A DNA stretch of 64,000 nt from Bradyrhizobium ottawaense (GTDB taxonomy: Bacteria; Pseudomonadota; Alphaproteobacteria; Rhizobiales; Xanthobacteraceae): positions 1,302,001-1,366,000 of the forward strand of contig NZ_LT629693.1 in the NCBI RefSeq assembly GCF_900099825.1, in the 5' to 3' direction. Both the position numbers and the translations under genes were made by a program. Each line of letters starts with the position of its first letter. The first letter of the stretch is position 1. This document shows, piece by piece, positions 61,266 to 64,000 of the stretch. The notes beneath the pieces were generated by a model that saw only the letters and a list, made by a program, of their open reading frames with translations, was not told the origin of the DNA and made no database searches.

Positions 61266-61973
61266 TCAAACCGGCTGATGCGCCGCCGCCCGCAATCCCG
61301 CCGGCTTCGCCTTGCCGAAATCCGCGGTCGATTTTCCCGTCAGCGCCGCCAGCACCAGCGCCACCATGTGCGCGAGGCGCTCGTCCCTCGCCTCCCTCTT
61401 CAGGAGGTCGCGGCCGAAGATCACCGACAGCGTGGCGCTGTTCGAGAGATAGAAGAAGCACAGCCCGGCGATCGAAATGTACAACTGGACCGGATCGACG
61501 GCGACGCGGAAGTCGCCGCTTTCGACGCCGCGCGTCACCACGGTGCGGATCATCTCGACGAACGGCGAGTGCATCGACTTGACCTTGGTCGAGCGTTTCA
61601 GATGGCGGGCTTTGGCGAGATTCTCGGTGTTGAGCAGCGCCAGGAATTCCGGGTTGCGGATGAAATAATTCCAGGTGAAGTCGATCAGCCGCTCGATCGC
61701 CTCGGGCGGATCGAGATGTTCGAGATCGAGGCCGCGCTCCTCGGAACGGATCTTGTCGTAGGCAGCCTCCAGCACCGCGAGGTAGAGATCTTCCTTGTTG
61801 CCGACATGGTAATACAGCATGCGCTTGTTGGCGTCGGCATTGGCCGCGATGCGGTCGACGCGCGCACCGGCCAGGCCATGGGCGGCAAATTCCTGCTTGG
61901 CGGCCTCGAGAATGCGGATCCGCATGCCCTCGGGGTCGCGCTGCCACTTCAGGACGCGTTTTGCCTTTGCCAA
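61266..61973 (-). CDS. TetR family transcriptional regulator
   Basis: 235 aa if started at TTG 61973; GTG 62012 would add 13 residues and the first ATG would truncate the HTH lead-in. The helix-turn-helix region has RVDRIAANADANKRMLYYHVG. The C-terminal domain resembles the RutR/YcdC type (NYFIRNPEFLALLNTENL). It lies upstream of the ABC/enzyme operon on the same strand, separated by repeat E, and probably regulates it. Confidence 0.85.
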   Translation of the reverse strand: MAKAKRVLKWQRDPEGMRIRILEAAKQEFAAHGLAGARVDRIAANADANKRMLYYHVGNKEDLYLAVLEAAYDKIRSEERGLDLEHLDPPEAIERLIDFTWNYFIRNPEFLALLNTENLAKARHLKRSTKVKSMHSPFVEMIRTVVTRGVESGDFRVAVDPVQLYISIAGLCFFYLSNSATLSVIFGRDLLKREARDERLAHMVALVLAALTGKSTADFGKAKPAGLRAAAHQPV

Positions 61974-62046
61974 ATCAATCGCTCGATGGACGCATGATGG
62001 TTGCTGTAGCACGCAGGCGGGCGTTTGAGAATGCGGGGTGAGCGCA

Positions 62047-62907
62047 TCACTCCGGCTTCCCCGGCGACGGCTGCACCAACAGTGTCGGAACCCCGCAGGT
62101 GCCGTTGCGCACGGTCATCACCCGCGTGCCCGGCTTGCGGCCGGTGCGGACTTCGGAGACGTCGACGCCGGCCCGGGCCAGCCGCGCATGGGTGGCGTCG
62201 ATGTCGGCGACGCGCCAGCAGATGCCCCGGAGACGATCCTTCTGCAGGTCCAGCGGCGCAGGCGCGGGCTTGGCCGGCCGGTGCGTCACCTCGACGACGA
62301 GGTCGCCGCAGCGGAAGAACATCAGCCGGCCCCAGTCCGGATGTGAGCGGTCGAGCGCCATGTCGAGCCCGAGCCGCGCGCCATAAAGCGCGGCGGCGCG
62401 CTCGGGATCCGGCGTCGAAACCACGACATGGTCCATCGCGGTGATCGGCCCGGTCGCGACAGGCACGGAGCGCGGACGCTCGCTGGCGAGTTGAAGATAG
62501 AACAGCCGGATGCCGCGCGTGGCGTCCGAGGCCGTGCGAGTCCGCTTCCACGACAGCACAGCCCCCGAGAGCGCGTCGCGGCTTTCAACCTCCGCAACCG
62601 GCTCGGGCTTCAGGGTCAGCCGATCGAGCCGGCGGTGCAGCTTGCCGATGTCGTTGGTGCGGAAACAGAGGCTCGCCAGCCCCTCGCCCTGGGCCGCCAG
62701 AACGCTGCGGATTCGATCCGCATTGGCGTCCGCGCCCGAGGGCGCCATCAACTCCAGCGACATATTGTCGAGCGTGAACAGCACGCGGTCGGCGCCGTCG
62801 CCGCTGTTCTGCCAGGCCGGCGCCCGCGCAAACAGCGTCTGATAGCTTGCGGTGCCCGCCGCGATGTCCTGGGTTAAGACGACGACATGATCGAGACCGG
62901 TAATCAC
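62047..62907 (-). CDS. double VOC-domain (glyoxalase/bleomycin-resistance fold) protein
   Basis: 286 aa with two VOC halves. The first begins VITGLDHVVVLTQDIAAGTA and the second MDHVVVSTPDPERAAALYG. I choose GTG 62907 because the GGGAGGGG ribosome site would sit across the alternative ATG at 62925. A conserved RGICWRVADIDATHARLARA closes the fold. VOC proteins bind metals and catalyse isomerisation, dioxygenation or lyase reactions; the substrate is unknown. Confidence 0.83.
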   Translation of the reverse strand: MITGLDHVVVLTQDIAAGTASYQTLFARAPAWQNSGDGADRVLFTLDNMSLELMAPSGADANADRIRSVLAAQGEGLASLCFRTNDIGKLHRRLDRLTLKPEPVAEVESRDALSGAVLSWKRTRTASDATRGIRLFYLQLASERPRSVPVATGPITAMDHVVVSTPDPERAAALYGARLGLDMALDRSHPDWGRLMFFRCGDLVVEVTHRPAKPAPAPLDLQKDRLRGICWRVADIDATHARLARAGVDVSEVRTGRKPGTRVMTVRNGTCGVPTLLVQPSPGKPE

Positions 62908-63145
62908 GGAAAAGTCCCCTCCCATTTTGTCGCACCGCGCCGGAAACCCGCGCAGTGTCCAGCCGTTATACAGGCCCGGCCGCCTTGGGACGGTCCTAGG
63001 CTCATCATCTTGCCATCTCAAGCCGCAAAGACGGCACGGTTTGCGAATATTTTCAGCGAAACCATCTGATTTCCGGTGTTAGTGTAAGCGCGCCGGGCCG
63101 GATCCACCTTCAGCCCAATGCGCTGTAATACAAGACGGAAAGCGA

Positions 63146-64000
63146 ATGCAGGCCCTCTTCATCGGACAGACCTATATCGACGTCACCTTCATCACCGACC
63201 ACATGCCGACCGGCGACGAAAAGCACGTAGCCTCCGCCTACGCGGTTTCGTTTGGCGGCAACGCCGTCACGGCCGCATTCTGCTGTGCGAAACTCGGCAT
63301 CGTGCCCGACCTGATCGCGACCGTCGCCAATGACTGGCTCGGCCGCATGTTCCAGGACATGAGCGCGAAATACGGCATCTCGATCCATCCGCGCAAGGTC
63401 AATAGCTCCTCGCTGTCCTTCATCATGCCGAAGGACGGCAAGCGCGCCATCGTCCGCTGCCGCGACGACGAGCATATCCATCCCTTTCCGATCCTCAACC
63501 TGAGGGGTTGCCGGGCGCTGCATATCGACGGCCACCAGCCGGACGCCGCCATCCACTATGCCAAACTGTGCCGCGAGGACGGCATCCTGACCTCGCTCGA
63601 CGGCGGCGGCCTGCGCTCCAATACCCATGAGCTGCTGGAATTCATCGACGTCGCCATCGTCGCCGAAAGGCTCTGCGAGCAGATGGACAAGACGCCGGAG
63701 GAGATGCTGGATTATCTCAAGAGCAGGGGCTGCCGGGTCGGCGGTGTCACGCTCGGCGAAAAGGGCCTGCTCTGGTACGACGAGACCGGCGCGGTCCACA
63801 ACCTGCCGGCGCTTCCGATTCCACGCGAGCGCGTGATCGATACCAACGGCGCCGGCGACGTCTTCCACGGCGCCTATGTCTATTCCTACCTCGCTAACCC
63901 CAGCAAAAGCTGGCACGACCATTTCGAATTCGCGCGGGCCGCGTCCACCTACAAGATCCAGCGCCTCGGCAACGAGGCCGGATTGCCGACGCTGACCGAC
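63146..64000 (+). CDS. PfkB family carbohydrate kinase, partial (C-terminus outside window)
   Basis: 285 residues visible from ATG 63146 (MQALFIGQTYIDVTFI). SFGGNAVTAAFCCAKLG and VAERLCEQMDKTPEE match PfkB, and DTNGAGDVFHGAYVYSYL is the second PfkB signature with the catalytic Asp and anion hole. It phosphorylates a sugar or nucleoside with ATP. It is divergent from the VOC gene and close to the sugar-like catabolic cluster, so it may take the product of that pathway. Confidence 0.9.
   Translation, partial: MQALFIGQTYIDVTFITDHMPTGDEKHVASAYAVSFGGNAVTAAFCCAKLGIVPDLIATVANDWLGRMFQDMSAKYGISIHPRKVNSSSLSFIMPKDGKRAIVRCRDDEHIHPFPILNLRGCRALHIDGHQPDAAIHYAKLCREDGILTSLDGGGLRSNTHELLEFIDVAIVAERLCEQMDKTPEEMLDYLKSRGCRVGGVTLGEKGLLWYDETGAVHNLPALPIPRERVIDTNGAGDVFHGAYVYSYLANPSKSWHDHFEFARAASTYKIQRLGNEAGLPTLTD

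Noticed and set aside
1..64000. tRNA, rRNA, CRISPR, insertion sequence or prophage signals
   Set aside because: I looked through intergenic DNA for tRNA-like T-loops, regular spaced repeats, transposase or integrase motifs and found none.

Overview
The window looks like chromosome of a Bradyrhizobium-type alphaproteobacterium (Nitrobacteraceae). It has very high GC with strong third-position bias, several PHA/phasin genes, many ABC uptake systems, catabolic gene neighbourhoods, and intergenic palindromic repeats of kinds I know from Bradyrhizobium and Rhodopseudomonas. This assignment comes from gene content and memory, not a search. I saw no rRNA, tRNA, CRISPR array, insertion sequence or phage gene. 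Almost all ORFs antisense to the genes below are codon-bias shadows.

Region 1 (1-14.3 kb) is carbon storage and lipid metabolism, mostly on the minus strand. It holds a partial alpha/beta hydrolase, a DUF445 membrane protein, a phasin with its own terminator, and a translationally coupled phaE-like / class III phaC / GNAT operon. Next come an alpha/beta hydrolase, a spermidine-synthase-like methyltransferase, a self-sufficient CYP102-type P450-reductase fusion, an epoxide-hydrolase-like protein, a wax ester synthase/DGAT, a second hydrolase of the same family as the first gene, and a DUF6489-like protein.

Region 2 (14.3-21.4 kb) has a DadA-like FAD amino-acid oxidoreductase divergent from a complete dipeptide-type ABC transporter (dppABCDF-like).

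Region 3 (21.5-29.4 kb) is the most interesting part. A GntR/FCD regulator, two [2Fe-2S] ferredoxins, a 104-aa orphan protein and a haem-oxygenase-like diiron oxidase (HDO) with a full set of six predicted iron ligands lie on the minus strand. Divergent from them are an ion-transporter-superfamily permease, an aldehyde dehydrogenase, a GlcG/HbpS-like protein and a [2Fe-2S]/FAD/NAD reductase. The shared 359-bp promoter region carries two near-identical 20-bp operators (core TTGTATACAAT) exactly 210 bp apart, one in front of each arm. This reads as a self-contained uptake-plus-oxygenase pathway for an unidentified compound.

Region 4 (29.5-37.6 kb) is a gamma-glutamyltransferase / DUF1028 / peptide ABC transporter operon. 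Region 5 (37.6-43.7 kb) is a signalling operon: a lone periplasmic binding protein, a Cache-HAMP-GAF histidine kinase, a single-domain response regulator, a response regulator fused to a class III nucleotide cyclase, and a possible CnbZ-like protein. Region 6 (43.7-48.9 kb) is a TetR-controlled RND efflux pair ending in a strong terminator. Region 7 (49-53.3 kb) holds a cytochrome P450, an HD-GYP protein with a degenerate receiver domain, and several small genes, including two exported proteins that share a C-terminal motif and a 43-aa lysine-rich protein.

Region 8 (53.5-64 kb) is a second catabolic cluster of unknown substrate: a TIM-barrel isomerase, a DUF993 aldolase-like protein, a Gfo/Idh/MocA oxidoreductase, an enolase-superfamily enzyme and a NitT/TauT-type ABC transporter, followed by a TetR regulator, a double-VOC protein and a divergent PfkB sugar kinase cut by the window edge. 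Five families of intergenic palindromic repeat lie between genes and sometimes inside apparent operons. One family occurs twice, in two circularly permuted forms.
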